NCBI RefSeq assembly: GCF_018889995.1
Contig: NZ_CP076547.1
Coordinates: 2,852,001 to 2,916,000 of the forward strand
Source: Subtercola sp. PAMC28395
GTDB lineage: Bacteria > Actinomycetota > Actinomycetes > Actinomycetales > Microbacteriaceae
Direction: 5' to 3'
Length of the DNA: 64,000 nucleotides
Numbering within the stretch: position 1 is the stretch's first letter; the number at the start of each line of letters is the position of its first letter. A program made the position numbers and the translations under genes. Of the stretch, positions 8,656 through 17,302 are shown one piece after another. The notes under the pieces are model-generated. The model searched no databases. It saw only the letters and a program-made list of their open reading frames with translations, and was not told the origin of the DNA.

Positions 8656-10310
8656 AGGGAGACCCGCGCCTTTCGTGCTGCGATCAGGTGATGGTGGAAT
8701 TCCGGGCTCGGCTGAGTGAAATCCGAACGGAAATGTGCACCGCGCGACTCTTCGCGGGCCAGCGCCGAGCGGGCGATCAGAGTGCCCAGCAGGTGCAGGT
8801 TGGCGTTCTCCCGATCGTGCAGCGTGTCGGTTGCCGGCTGCAACTGTGCGAGCCGATCGAGAGCCCGACCCAGCATACGGGCGTCGCGGTAGACGCCGAC
8901 GGTGTCCCACATCAGCTGCTGCAGCTCGAGACGGTCGATGGACCGGGCTGCGCCGCCGCCCGTGCCATGGTCGAAGTCGGGTGGATCGACGGCCTCGTCT
9001 CCAGCACCGCTCTCACCAGCACTGTTCTCGCCAGCACCGTCGTCGCCAGCACCGCCTCGGATGCCATCTGTCGCATCCACGCGCTCCGGCCAGTCCGCGG
9101 GTTCCGCCTCACCCCGCAGCGCCTGCACGCAACGCCACGCGAAGACGACAGATTCCAGCAGGGAATTCGAGGCGAGCCGGTTTGCCCCGTGGACCCCGGT
9201 GCAGGCGACCTCCCCGACGGCGAAGAGCCCGCGAAGCGAGGTGCGACCCCAATTGTCTGTCGAGACGCCGCCCATCCAGTAGTGGGCGGCCGGGGTGATC
9301 GGAATCGGCTGCGCACTCCAGTCGAGGCCATTTCGACGGCAGGCCTCGGTGATGCTCGGGAACCGACGACGGAGAAAGTCTGCGCCGAGCGCCGTTGCAT
9401 CGAGCAGTACCGGAGCGCCCCCCTGCTTGTGCATCTGCTCCGCGATCCCGCGTGCCACCACATCGCGCGGCGCGAGCTCGGCATCCGGATGCACGGCCAG
9501 CATGAACCGCTGGCCGTCGCTGCTCAGCAGCACTGCTCCCTCTCCGCGCACGGCTTCGGAGATCAAGAAGTTCCCGGGCACCGCGAGCGACGTCGGGTGG
9601 AACTGGTAGAACTCGAGGTCGGAGAGTTCGGCCCCTGCCCGATAGGCCGCCGCGACGCCGTCACCGGTGGTCACGACGGGGTTCGTCGTGTGCGAGAAGA
9701 GCTGGCCCGCTCCCCCACTGGCCAGTACGACCGCATCAGCACGAAGCTCCGATGGCCTTCCCTCGGCGTCGATGATCGAGACGCCAACCACAGCACCTGC
9801 ATCATCGACCACGAGGTCGGCGACGAAGGTGAATTCGAGGATCTGCGAGGCCGTAGTCCGAACGGCCCGAACCAGCGCCGACTCGATCTCAGCCCCCGTC
9901 GCATCCCCTCCCGCGTGAAGAATTCGAGGGTGCGAGTGGGCCGCCTCGAGCCCTGCGGCCAGTTCACCACCCTCGGAGCGGTCGAACTCCACCCCCAGGC
10001 TGATGAGGTCACGAATGCGTTCAGGCCCCTCGGCGCACAGCACCTCCACGGCAGACCGGCGGTTCAGCCCCGCACCGGCAACCAGAGTGTCGTGCACGTG
10101 CGATTCGACACTGTCGTCGACGAAGAGCGCCGCAGCAACTCCGCCCTGGGCATACCGCGTGTTGCTCTCACCGAGCTCGGCCTTGGTGATCAGGGTCACA
10201 TCGTGTGTGCGGCTGGCCTGGATGGCCACCACGAGGCCGGCGATCCCGCTGCCGACCACGACGATCGTGCCGCGGGACGGCGCTGGCTGTGCCTGGGGAC
10301 TGGTGGTCAT
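8652..10310 (-). CDS. nadB: L-aspartate oxidase
   Basis: FAD enzyme oxidising aspartate to iminoaspartate for NadA. It has the dinucleotide fold VVVGSGIAGLVVAIQ at residues 17-31, TRYAQGGVAAAL, FYQFHPTSLAVPGNFLISEA and the C-terminal TGVHGANRLASNSLLE. A low-complexity Gly/Ala/Asp/Glu stretch lies between the FAD/capping part and the C-terminal helical domain. Part of it is encoded by four 15-bp repeats. The ATG overlaps the nadA stop (ATGA). 552 aa, slightly long for the family because of that insertion. Confidence 0.95.
   Translation of the reverse strand: MTTSPQAQPAPSRGTIVVVGSGIAGLVVAIQASRTHDVTLITKAELGESNTRYAQGGVAAALFVDDSVESHVHDTLVAGAGLNRRSAVEVLCAEGPERIRDLISLGVEFDRSEGGELAAGLEAAHSHPRILHAGGDATGAEIESALVRAVRTTASQILEFTFVADLVVDDAGAVVGVSIIDAEGRPSELRADAVVLASGGAGQLFSHTTNPVVTTGDGVAAAYRAGAELSDLEFYQFHPTSLAVPGNFLISEAVRGEGAVLLSSDGQRFMLAVHPDAELAPRDVVARGIAEQMHKQGGAPVLLDATALGADFLRRRFPSITEACRRNGLDWSAQPIPITPAAHYWMGGVSTDNWGRTSLRGLFAVGEVACTGVHGANRLASNSLLESVVFAWRCVQALRGEAEPADWPERVDATDGIRGGAGDDGAGENSAGESGAGDEAVDPPDFDHGTGGGAARSIDRLELQQLMWDTVGVYRDARMLGRALDRLAQLQPATDTLHDRENANLHLLGTLIARSALAREESRGAHFRSDFTQPSPEFHHHLIAARKARVSL
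9002..9061 (-). repeat. 15-bp tandem repeat inside nadB
   Basis: Four degenerate copies of CAGCACCGCTCTCAC (plus-strand sense) encode a Gly/Ala/Glu-rich pentapeptide linker in NadB. Confidence 0.9.
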
Positions 10311-11578
10311 GGCCTCGCCGCCAGCATCCTCTCGAGGGCGACCCTCGCTGGCACGGCGACCGAGTCGGCGACCGTGATCTGGTTCACGATCTCACCGGCG
10401 ATGAACGCCTCGAGCACCCACGCGAGGTAACCCGGGTGAATGCGGTACATCGTCGAACACGGGCACACCACCGGGTCGAGGCAGAAGATCGTGTGTTCGG
10501 GGTGTTCCGCGGCGAGGCGCTGCACCATGTTGATCTCTGTACCGATGGCGAACGTCGAACCGGCTGGCGCCCTCTCGATGGCCTTCTTGATGTAGTCGGT
10601 CGAACCGGCCTCGTCTGCAGCGTCGACGACGGGCATCGGGCACTCCGGATGCACGATCACACGTACGCCCGGGTGTTCGGCCCGCGCGCGGTCGATCTGG
10701 GCCACGGTGAAACGCTTGTGCACCGAACAGAATCCGTGCCAGAGAATGACCTGGGCATCCTGGATGGCCTCTCTCTCGTTGCCGCCGAGCGGTTTGCGCG
10801 GGTTCCACATCGGCATGCGTTCCAGCGGAACCCCCATCGCCTTGGCGGTGTTGCGGCCGAGGTGCTGGTCGGGAAAGAACAACACGCGCTGGCCCCGCTC
10901 GAACGCCCACTCGAGCACGGTGGCCGCGTTCGACGAGGTGCAGACGATTCCACCGTGCTCGCCGCAGAACCCTTTGAGGGCAGCCGAGGAGTTCATGTAG
11001 GTGACCGGGATGACCGGCACCCGCCCGCTCGCATCCGGCTCGGTGCCGTACAGCTCTTCGAGTTGCTCCCAGCACTCCGTCACCGAATCGATGTCGGCCA
11101 TGTCGGCCATCGAGCAGCCTGCGGCCAGGTTGGGAAGGATGACGCTCTGGCCGGGGCCTGAGAGCAGGTCGGCCGTTTCTGCCATGAAGTGCACGCCGCA
11201 GAAGACGATCGCTTCGGCGTCAGGCCTGGCCCTGGCAGCCTGGGCGAGCTGAAAGGAGTCGCCGACAAAATCGGCGTAGGTGATGACTTCATCGCGCTGG
11301 TAGAAGTGGCCGAGGATCACCAGTCGGTCACCCAGCGTCGCCTTGGCAGCACGGATGCGGCGGTCGAGCTCCTCGTCTGAAGCGAGTCGGTACTCCGCGG
11401 GGATCTCGCCCTGGCGCGGCGTGTCGACAGGAGCGACATCGAACATCGACGAACCCGGCCCGTATTCGGCCACCGGCGCCGAGTCGAAGTTCCAGGGCGC
11501 GTCTTTGAGCGCGGGGCTGCAACTGGTCACCTGTCCGCCGGGGCGGATCAACTGGATGGTGGTGTTCACAGATGCCAT
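10307..11578 (-). CDS. nadA: Quinolinate synthase
   Basis: Condenses iminoaspartate and dihydroxyacetone phosphate to quinolinate, using a [4Fe-4S] cluster. Visible are ILGHFYQRDEVITYADFVGDS, FCGVHFMAE, NLAAGCSMADM, VTYMNSSA and the C-terminal DPVVCPCSTMYRI; cysteines in these blocks are the cluster ligands of the family. The ATG at 11578 has GAGGAG about 6 nt upstream and gives 423 aa; a longer open frame extends into nrtR but lacks conservation. First of the nadABC genes, 103 nt after nrtR. Confidence 0.95.
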   Translation of the reverse strand: MASVNTTIQLIRPGGQVTSCSPALKDAPWNFDSAPVAEYGPGSSMFDVAPVDTPRQGEIPAEYRLASDEELDRRIRAAKATLGDRLVILGHFYQRDEVITYADFVGDSFQLAQAARARPDAEAIVFCGVHFMAETADLLSGPGQSVILPNLAAGCSMADMADIDSVTECWEQLEELYGTEPDASGRVPVIPVTYMNSSAALKGFCGEHGGIVCTSSNAATVLEWAFERGQRVLFFPDQHLGRNTAKAMGVPLERMPMWNPRKPLGGNEREAIQDAQVILWHGFCSVHKRFTVAQIDRARAEHPGVRVIVHPECPMPVVDAADEAGSTDYIKKAIERAPAGSTFAIGTEINMVQRLAAEHPEHTIFCLDPVVCPCSTMYRIHPGYLAWVLEAFIAGEIVNQITVADSVAVPARVALERMLAARP

Positions 11579-11681
11579 GCGGCGCTCCTCGGGAGTGTCA
11601 GAACGGGGGTTCGAAGTGGTAGGTGGGGCGGGGGGGAAAAGAAGTCGGTCGAGAAAGCGGGGTTCGGCGCGTCTGGCTCGA

Positions 11682-12425
11682 CTAGAGACCGGGAAGCGGG
11701 CCGTTGTCGACCAGCCCGACCGACTCGTTGTACTTGTACAGGCGAGGTGGCCGGTGGCGACCGCCAGAGAGCCGTTCATCAGTGGCGACGATCGACTTGG
11801 TCGACTCCACCTGGCGCCGGAAGTTGGCGGGGTCGAGCGGTCTTCGCAGAACGGCCTCATACACCTCTCGCAATTGGGCCAGTGTGAAACGCTCACCCAG
11901 GAAGGCGTGGGCGATCTGGCTGTATTCCATCTTGGTGCGCAGTCGCCAGAGGGCGTATTCGACGATGGTGTTGTGGTCGAACGCCAGTTCAGGAAGGTCA
12001 TCGGCCGGGTACCACCGGACGTTCTCGCCTTCCGCAGCCCGCTCTGCTTCGTCTGGCCTGACCAACGCCCAGTACACGATCGAGACGACGCGTTGTCCCG
12101 GCGACCGGTCGACCGTTCCGAAGGCGTAGAGCTGCTCGAGGTATTGGGGAGCCAGACTCGTGGTCTCGTGAAGGTTTCGGCCGGCCGACTCGGCCAGGCT
12201 CTCGGAGGCCCGCACGGGCCCACCCGGCAGAGCCCAGAGACCCTGGAACGGCTCACGGATCCTGCGGACGACCGGCAACCACAGCGTGGCAGGAGCGCCC
12301 GCCTCGCTTGCCCGCAGCGCAAAGATCACGGTAGAAACGGCGAGAACCACTTCGTCGGCGCGCAACGAATCAGGCTGCGACAACGAGGCAACACGGGGCG
12401 CGTGCGCTGCTTCATTGGCTGTCAT
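11682..12425 (-). CDS. nrtR: NrtR-like Nudix transcriptional regulator of NAD synthesis
   Basis: 247 aa. The N-terminal part is a Nudix-like fold (VILALRASEAG..., then FQGLWALPGGPVRASESLAESAGRNLHE). Its box is degenerate: the REXXEE core reads GRNLHETT, as in regulatory rather than catalytic Nudix proteins. The C-terminal part (about 150-247) looks like the winged helix of NrtR, with FTLAQLREVYEAVL, NFRRQVE and the PPRLY ending. NrtR represses NAD genes and senses ADP-ribose. Its position directly upstream of nadABC supports this. The ATG at 12425 is chosen because conservation starts there. Confidence 0.82.
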   Translation of the reverse strand: MTANEAAHAPRVASLSQPDSLRADEVVLAVSTVIFALRASEAGAPATLWLPVVRRIREPFQGLWALPGGPVRASESLAESAGRNLHETTSLAPQYLEQLYAFGTVDRSPGQRVVSIVYWALVRPDEAERAAEGENVRWYPADDLPELAFDHNTIVEYALWRLRTKMEYSQIAHAFLGERFTLAQLREVYEAVLRRPLDPANFRRQVESTKSIVATDERLSGGRHRPPRLYKYNESVGLVDNGPLPGL

Positions 12426-12852
12426 CGGGCATCGATTCGAGTAAAGGTTGAAATGACTTGAACTGATGATAGCGCATCGGACTGCCCGCGCAGACCATCT
12501 GAATCCCGTCCAAACCCGTTCGGACGGGACCGAGACCGACTTGGCCGGGCTGCTCGTGACCTGTGTGAACGAGCGAGGGTAGGCGACGCGCCAGCCTCCG
12601 TCAAGGCCCAATATCACGCTTGTCTACGGCGCAGAACCGGGCCATAGTTCATCTATGACGCGGTGGCCTCTCCCCCCACGAAGGCCACGTTCGTCGGAGT
12701 TCCCGAACTGTCGGCATGCGAGTTCTGACGCTGTCGACCTTCTGGAATCCTGTGGTCTGGTTTCGCGGCAATCGGGTAGTTGCGAAACCAGACCACCTTC
12801 TCTGCGTCGGCGAATCGACACCGCAGGCTGGCCCGCGTAGCGAAGGAGAGTC
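12426..12852. other. 427-bp intergenic region between nrtR and the DUF7882 gene
   Basis: It holds the presumed nrtR promoter on the left, including a direct repeat TTGAA at 12448 and 12458 that could be an operator. On the right it holds a perfect 15-bp inverted repeat (12752-12796). I see no convincing coding region in it. Confidence 0.5.
12752..12796. repeat. Perfect 15-bp inverted repeat
   Basis: GTGGTCTGGTTTCGC at 12752-12766 and its exact reverse complement at 12782-12796, separated by 15 nt. It lies 56 nt before the start of the DUF7882 gene. There is no T-run, so it is not a typical terminator; it could be a leader hairpin or a protein-binding site. Confidence 0.9.
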
Positions 12853-13185
12853 ATGGGAAAACTGGTCTACGGAGACGCCGGCACCGAAATAGAATTCGAC
12901 GACCGGGTCCTCACCCACCTGCAGATCGTCATCGGCGCCAAGCTCCGACGTCGTGAGAGCTTCTTCTTCTCCTGGAAGGACGACCCCTCCGTGGGTGACG
13001 GTCGGAGCAGCATCTGGCTCGACTCCTCGGTGCCGCTGTACTTCCGCTTCAGCGGGAGTCGAGTGCCCACCATCAATCGTGACTGGATCACCGCCATGAC
13101 GGCCTCTGCGAACAGCGGGGCCGGGCTCACCTTCATCGAAGAACCCGGCGAATCCTCGACCCCGTTGCCGAAGTCGACGGCCTGA
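12853..13185 (+). CDS. DUF7882 family small protein
   Basis: 110 aa beginning MGKLVYGDAGTEIEFDDRVL, with HLQIVIGAKLRRRESFFFSW and a conserved SSIWLDSS segment. Close relatives occur throughout Microbacteriaceae and are often mislabelled 'ATP-dependent DNA ligase'; there is no ligase motif here. GGAG lies 7 nt before the ATG. The leader contains a perfect 15-bp inverted repeat. Function unknown; it is likely a cytoplasmic protein, since no signal or membrane segment is visible. Confidence 0.85.
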   Translation: MGKLVYGDAGTEIEFDDRVLTHLQIVIGAKLRRRESFFFSWKDDPSVGDGRSSIWLDSSVPLYFRFSGSRVPTINRDWITAMTASANSGAGLTFIEEPGESSTPLPKSTA

Positions 13186-13198
13186 CCGCCGCGTCGCA

Positions 13199-15895
13199 TC
13201 AACCCGTGTTCTGCAGTCCGGCTGCGACTCCGTTGACAGCCAGCAACAGCAGCTGGTGCGGTTCGTCCAGGGGGTCAGAACTACCGGATGCCCTGACCTC
13301 CCTGAGCGCACGAAGCTGCAACAGCGACAACGCGTCGACATAGGGGCTGCGCAGTCGCACTGCGCGTCGCAGCACAGGGCGCGTCTCGAGAACTTCGGCG
13401 TGGCCTGTCGTGAGACCCACCCACTCCCGGGTCAGCCGCATCTCTTCGAGGACGAGGGCCGCAAGGTCATCACGATCGCCGAGCGCCAGGTAGCGTTTCG
13501 CAAGCCTGTCGTCGGTCTTGGCCAATGACATCTCGACGTTGTTGATCATGGCGGTGAACAGAGGCCAGCGAGCGTAGGCGTCGCGCAGAACGTCGAGATC
13601 TCCAACGGCCGCCAGGGCCGAACCCAGCCCGAACCACCCGGTCAGGTTGATGCGGGCCTGGGTCCAGGAGAAGACCCACGGGATGGCTCGGAGGTCTTCG
13701 AGAGACTCCACAGAGAGGCCGCGCCGGGCGGGCCTCGAACCCAGCGCCAGCAGACCCACCTCTTCGAGAGGCGTGACCTGCGCGAACCACTGGGGAAAGC
13801 CTTCGCTTCTGATCAGTTCGTAGAAGCGCTCCCGCGACCGCACGTCCATCGTGGCGGCGACGTCGCGGAAATCCGCAGTGGCGTCGGCATTCGACTTCTC
13901 GTTCGTCGGGCTCGAGGCGAGCAGGGTCGCTGCCGCCATCTGCTCGATGTGGCGCGCGGCAATCGTCTTGTCACCGTACTGGGCGAAGATCACCTCGCCC
14001 TGCTCCGTGAGCTTGAACCGGCCCTCGACAGATCCCGGTGGCTGAGCCATCACGGCTTCGTTTGCAGGTCCCCCGCCACGCCCAAGTGCGCCGCCGCGCC
14101 CGTGGAAGAGGGTGAGCTCGATCTCGTTGTCGCGTGCCCACTCTGCGATCCTCTCCTGGGCGGAGTACAGCGCCAGTGTCGCTGAGACCGGGCCCACGTC
14201 CTTCGACGAATCGGAGTAACCCAACATCACCTCGAGGCGGCGACCGGTCTGGGCGAGGCGTGCCTGCACGGCGGGCAGCTCGATCATCTCGGCGAGGATC
14301 GTCGTGCTGGCCTGCAGATCGTCGAAGGTCTCGAAGAGCGGGATGGCGTCGAGCGTCGGTGCGGCGTCTGCCGAGCCGAGCGCAGCCTCCGCGAGCGCGT
14401 AGACGTTCGCAATGTCTTCGGAGCATTGCGTGAACGAGACGATGTAGCGACGCGATGCGTTCAGGCCATATCGAGATTGGAGGTAGGAGATGGTGCGATA
14501 GACATCGAGCACCTCGTTGGTCATCTCGCTGAGCTCACCACCGGCCGCCACTTCTGCGAGTGCCTGGCGATGCACCTTGGAATGCTGCCGCACTTCGAGT
14601 TCTGCGAGATGGAAGCCGAACGTCTCGACCTGCCAGAGGAGGTTCTGCAATTCGCCGTTCGCGCTGCGATTCGCGCCAGCGGCACGAAGCGAAGTCTGGA
14701 TCACGCGGAGGTCACTGAGCAGTTCTTCGGGCTTGGAATAGGCGAGATCGGCATTTCGCAGGCGGGTGGCTGCAATGCGGGCTGCAATCACCAGAAGCAC
14801 CCGCCGATGCGGTTCGTTCGGAGCCCTGGTACCCACCTTGGCCGTCACCTCACCGGCAAACGCCCGTTGGCTCGCCCACAGGGCCTTGAGCCCGGCGTCG
14901 GCGGGAGTGTCGGCCGAATCCAGCGTGAGGGTGCGCCCGATGCGCGTAGCCGCACGCTCGAGGCCGAGCAGAATGTGTTCCGACGCGATCGCTGCGGCCG
15001 TCTTCGTGACCGAGGCAGTGACGAAAGGGTTGCCGTCGCGGTCGGCCGCGATCCAGCTGCCGAGGCGAAAGAACGCGGGCGCTTCGGTCGGTCGGGAACC
15101 GGCGTCGTTTGCGAGCAGCCAGTCATCGAGCATCCGGTACACCCTGGGCACCACTTCGAACAGGGTCTGGTCGAAGATGTTCATGGCGGTTCGCACCTCA
15201 TCGAGGGGCGTCGGGCGCGTGGTTCGAAGCGGTGAGGTGCGCCACAGCACGTCGATCTCCTCGAGGAGCCGTCGATCGTTCTCAGCTCCGGAGAGCGTTC
15301 CAGCACTGGTGGCGTCGCGTTCGGAGAGCAGCTCGCTGATTCGTCGGATACCCGAAGCGACCGCCCTGCGCCGGGCCTCCGTCGGATGCGCGGTGAGCAC
15401 AGGGTGAAAACGAAGTTCGCGCAGGCGCCTCGACGCCTCGTCGGCCCCGACTTCGCCTACCAGTTGCTCGATCGCTGCCGGAAGCGAGTCGGTCGTGACG
15501 GCCCCGCCGGCCGCGTCACGCGCACGAAGCACACGCACGCGGTGGTGCTCCTCGGCGAGGTTGCTGAGGTGGAAGTAGCACGTGAAGGCCCTGGCGACCT
15601 GTGCTGCGCGTGTCGGGGAGAACGAATCGACGAGCTCTTCAGCCGCTTCGATCGCCTGGGCGTCGTCGTTCTCGTAGGCCTCGATGGTCAGCGCCCGGAG
15701 CCTCTCGACGTCTGCAAGGAGTTCTGAGCTGCCCGATTCGGTGAGCACCCGGCCCAGCAGGCTGCCGAGAAGCCGAACGTCGCCACGGAGGTCTTCGTTC
15801 ACCTCGTCGCGAATGTCCTTGCGGGTGGGCTCCTTACGAAATGAGGCAGTGCTGTCATCCTGGCCCGAAAAATCCTGGTCTGCGATAGTGGTCAC
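13199..15895 (-). CDS. ppc: Phosphoenolpyruvate carboxylase
   Basis: Anaplerotic enzyme making oxaloacetate from PEP and bicarbonate, 898 aa, full length. Catalytic blocks: VLTAHPTEARRR, VMLGYSDSSKDVGPVSA, LFHGRGGALGRGGGP, and the C-terminal ...GLQNTG. The GTG at 15895 is directly preceded by TAGCGT and 6 nt, suggesting a leaderless mRNA. It converges with the DUF7882 gene with only 13 nt between stops and no visible terminator. Confidence 0.97.
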   Translation of the reverse strand: MTTIADQDFSGQDDSTASFRKEPTRKDIRDEVNEDLRGDVRLLGSLLGRVLTESGSSELLADVERLRALTIEAYENDDAQAIEAAEELVDSFSPTRAAQVARAFTCYFHLSNLAEEHHRVRVLRARDAAGGAVTTDSLPAAIEQLVGEVGADEASRRLRELRFHPVLTAHPTEARRRAVASGIRRISELLSERDATSAGTLSGAENDRRLLEEIDVLWRTSPLRTTRPTPLDEVRTAMNIFDQTLFEVVPRVYRMLDDWLLANDAGSRPTEAPAFFRLGSWIAADRDGNPFVTASVTKTAAAIASEHILLGLERAATRIGRTLTLDSADTPADAGLKALWASQRAFAGEVTAKVGTRAPNEPHRRVLLVIAARIAATRLRNADLAYSKPEELLSDLRVIQTSLRAAGANRSANGELQNLLWQVETFGFHLAELEVRQHSKVHRQALAEVAAGGELSEMTNEVLDVYRTISYLQSRYGLNASRRYIVSFTQCSEDIANVYALAEAALGSADAAPTLDAIPLFETFDDLQASTTILAEMIELPAVQARLAQTGRRLEVMLGYSDSSKDVGPVSATLALYSAQERIAEWARDNEIELTLFHGRGGALGRGGGPANEAVMAQPPGSVEGRFKLTEQGEVIFAQYGDKTIAARHIEQMAAATLLASSPTNEKSNADATADFRDVAATMDVRSRERFYELIRSEGFPQWFAQVTPLEEVGLLALGSRPARRGLSVESLEDLRAIPWVFSWTQARINLTGWFGLGSALAAVGDLDVLRDAYARWPLFTAMINNVEMSLAKTDDRLAKRYLALGDRDDLAALVLEEMRLTREWVGLTTGHAEVLETRPVLRRAVRLRSPYVDALSLLQLRALREVRASGSSDPLDEPHQLLLLAVNGVAAGLQNTG

Positions 15896-15901
15896 CGGAA
15901 T

Positions 15902-15907
15902 ACGCTA
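15902..15907 (-). promoter_or_regulatory. Candidate -10 box, leaderless ppc
   Basis: TAGCGT on the minus strand ends 6 nt before the ppc GTG; supports that start. No clear -35. Confidence 0.4.
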
Positions 15908-16066
15908 GCGCGAACAGATTGACAACACGTTACGAGAGGTTTCGAACGTGTCTCATGGGTTGGGCCCGCGTGGCGGGTCGTGGTGACGTGACGAGTACCG
16001 CGCATGGCCACAGGCACGGCGGTGCGCGCAGCTATCCCCCAGCTTCTTCGACCAGATTGGAAGCCT

Positions 16067-17263
16067 ATGGAACTCGCTGTCGATATTGTGCTCATCGTCG
16101 CCGCCGTGGTGGCAGTCGCCGCCGGCTGGGGCCGCGGTGCTGTCGTCACGGCCGCTTCGCTGCTGGGCATCGCCGTGGGCGCCTGGGCCGCCACGATCGT
16201 GTCGCCCCTCGTGGTGACCGCTCTGGTCGGCTACGGGTGGACCAGCTCCCTACAGCGTTCCATCGTCGCCGGCGTCGTCTTCGTGCTCTGCATCGTGATC
16301 GCCTCCTCGGTCTTCGGGGCTGTCGCCGTTCTGCTGCGGCGCACCATCGGCCGGCTCAGGATCGCCAGGGGCATCGATTCCTTGGTCGGTGCCGCCATGG
16401 GGCTGCTCGCCTGGGCGATCGTCGTCTGGCTCGCGGGCGGGTTCCTGCTGTCGACCGGGCAACTCCAGGCCACACAGATGGTCAACTCCTCGGCGATCGT
16501 GCAGACGCTCAACCGACTGGCTCCCGTGCCGGCCACGACCGCGCTCGGGACCCTCGACAGCGCCCTCGGCAGCGCCGGATTCCCGACGGTGTTCTCGAAC
16601 GGTGCCGAAATCATCGCCGGGGCGCAGGCTCCCGATTCCAGCGTGCCGAACGCTGTCGACACGGCGTCGGCCAGTGTGGTGAAGGTACTCACGTCGGCCC
16701 CGAACTGCAACACCGACTCCGAAGGCAGCGGGTGGGTCGTCGCCGACAACCGCATCATCACGAATGCGCACGTCGTGGCAGGTGGCTCCGACATCTACGT
16801 GCAGACCAGCTCATCGAACACCCTGCTCGCTGCGCAACTGGTCGTCTTCGACCCCGAAAGCGACCTCGCTGTGCTCGAAGTCAGCAACCTTCCCGCGGCT
16901 CCCCTCGCGCTCGGTACAGAACTCGCTGCCTCCGACTCCGCCGTGGTCGCCGGCTACCCCGAGAACGGCCCCTACCAGGCCGTCACCGCCCGCGTGAGGC
17001 AAGTGGTGCAGGCGACAGGCCTCGACATCTACGGTCATACCTCCGTGACCCGCGAGATCTATTCGCTCCGCACCACCGTCCTCCCCGGCAATTCCGGCGG
17101 CCCGCTCTTCAACACAGACGGAGCCGTCGTCGGTGTCGTCTTCGCGCGATCGACCACTGACGCAGACACCGGCTACGCCCTCACGCTGAACCAGATCCAG
17201 CCCGTGCTGGCTCAGGTCGCAGCATCCGACCCTGTCAGTTCTGGGGCCTGCCAGGCCGAGTAG
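16067..17263 (+). CDS. MarP-like membrane serine protease
   Basis: 398 aa from the chosen ATG. An N-terminal CvpA-like part has four hydrophobic segments (about residues 1-150). It is followed by a periplasmic trypsin-like protease with His in ITNAHVV, Asp in ESDLAVLE and Ser in LPGNSGGPL. This architecture and length match mycobacterial MarP (Rv3671c), an acid- and oxidative-stress protease that activates a peptidoglycan hydrolase. Two cysteines (APNCNTD and SGACQAE) may form the family disulfide. An upstream ATG at 16004 would add 21 residues before the first helix. Confidence 0.88.
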   Translation: MELAVDIVLIVAAVVAVAAGWGRGAVVTAASLLGIAVGAWAATIVSPLVVTALVGYGWTSSLQRSIVAGVVFVLCIVIASSVFGAVAVLLRRTIGRLRIARGIDSLVGAAMGLLAWAIVVWLAGGFLLSTGQLQATQMVNSSAIVQTLNRLAPVPATTALGTLDSALGSAGFPTVFSNGAEIIAGAQAPDSSVPNAVDTASASVVKVLTSAPNCNTDSEGSGWVVADNRIITNAHVVAGGSDIYVQTSSSNTLLAAQLVVFDPESDLAVLEVSNLPAAPLALGTELAASDSAVVAGYPENGPYQAVTARVRQVVQATGLDIYGHTSVTREIYSLRTTVLPGNSGGPLFNTDGAVVGVVFARSTTDADTGYALTLNQIQPVLAQVAASDPVSSGACQAE

Positions 17264-17272
17264 CGTTCTGCC

Positions 17273-17300
17273 CAGAAGCCTGAAGCCAGAAGCCTGAGGA
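17273..17300. repeat. 14-bp direct repeat pair
   Basis: Two near-identical 14-bp units starting CAGAAGCCTGA lie between the stop codons of the protease and the amidohydrolase. Confidence 0.8.
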
Positions 17301-17302
17301 CC

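Noticed and set aside
12448..12462. TTGAA direct repeat as a proven NrtR operator
   Set aside because: Position is right but it is short, and the NrtR motif for this group could not be confirmed here; noted only in the intergenic entry.
12655..12840. 61-codon plus-strand ORF in the nrtR/DUF7882 spacer
   Set aside because: No ribosome site, no recognisable domain, and it runs through the inverted repeat; more likely leader sequence.
12853..13185. Possible ATP-dependent DNA ligase (a common label for this family)
   Set aside because: 110 aa with no KxDG or other nucleotidyltransferase motif; the true ATP-dependent ligase of the window is ligD.
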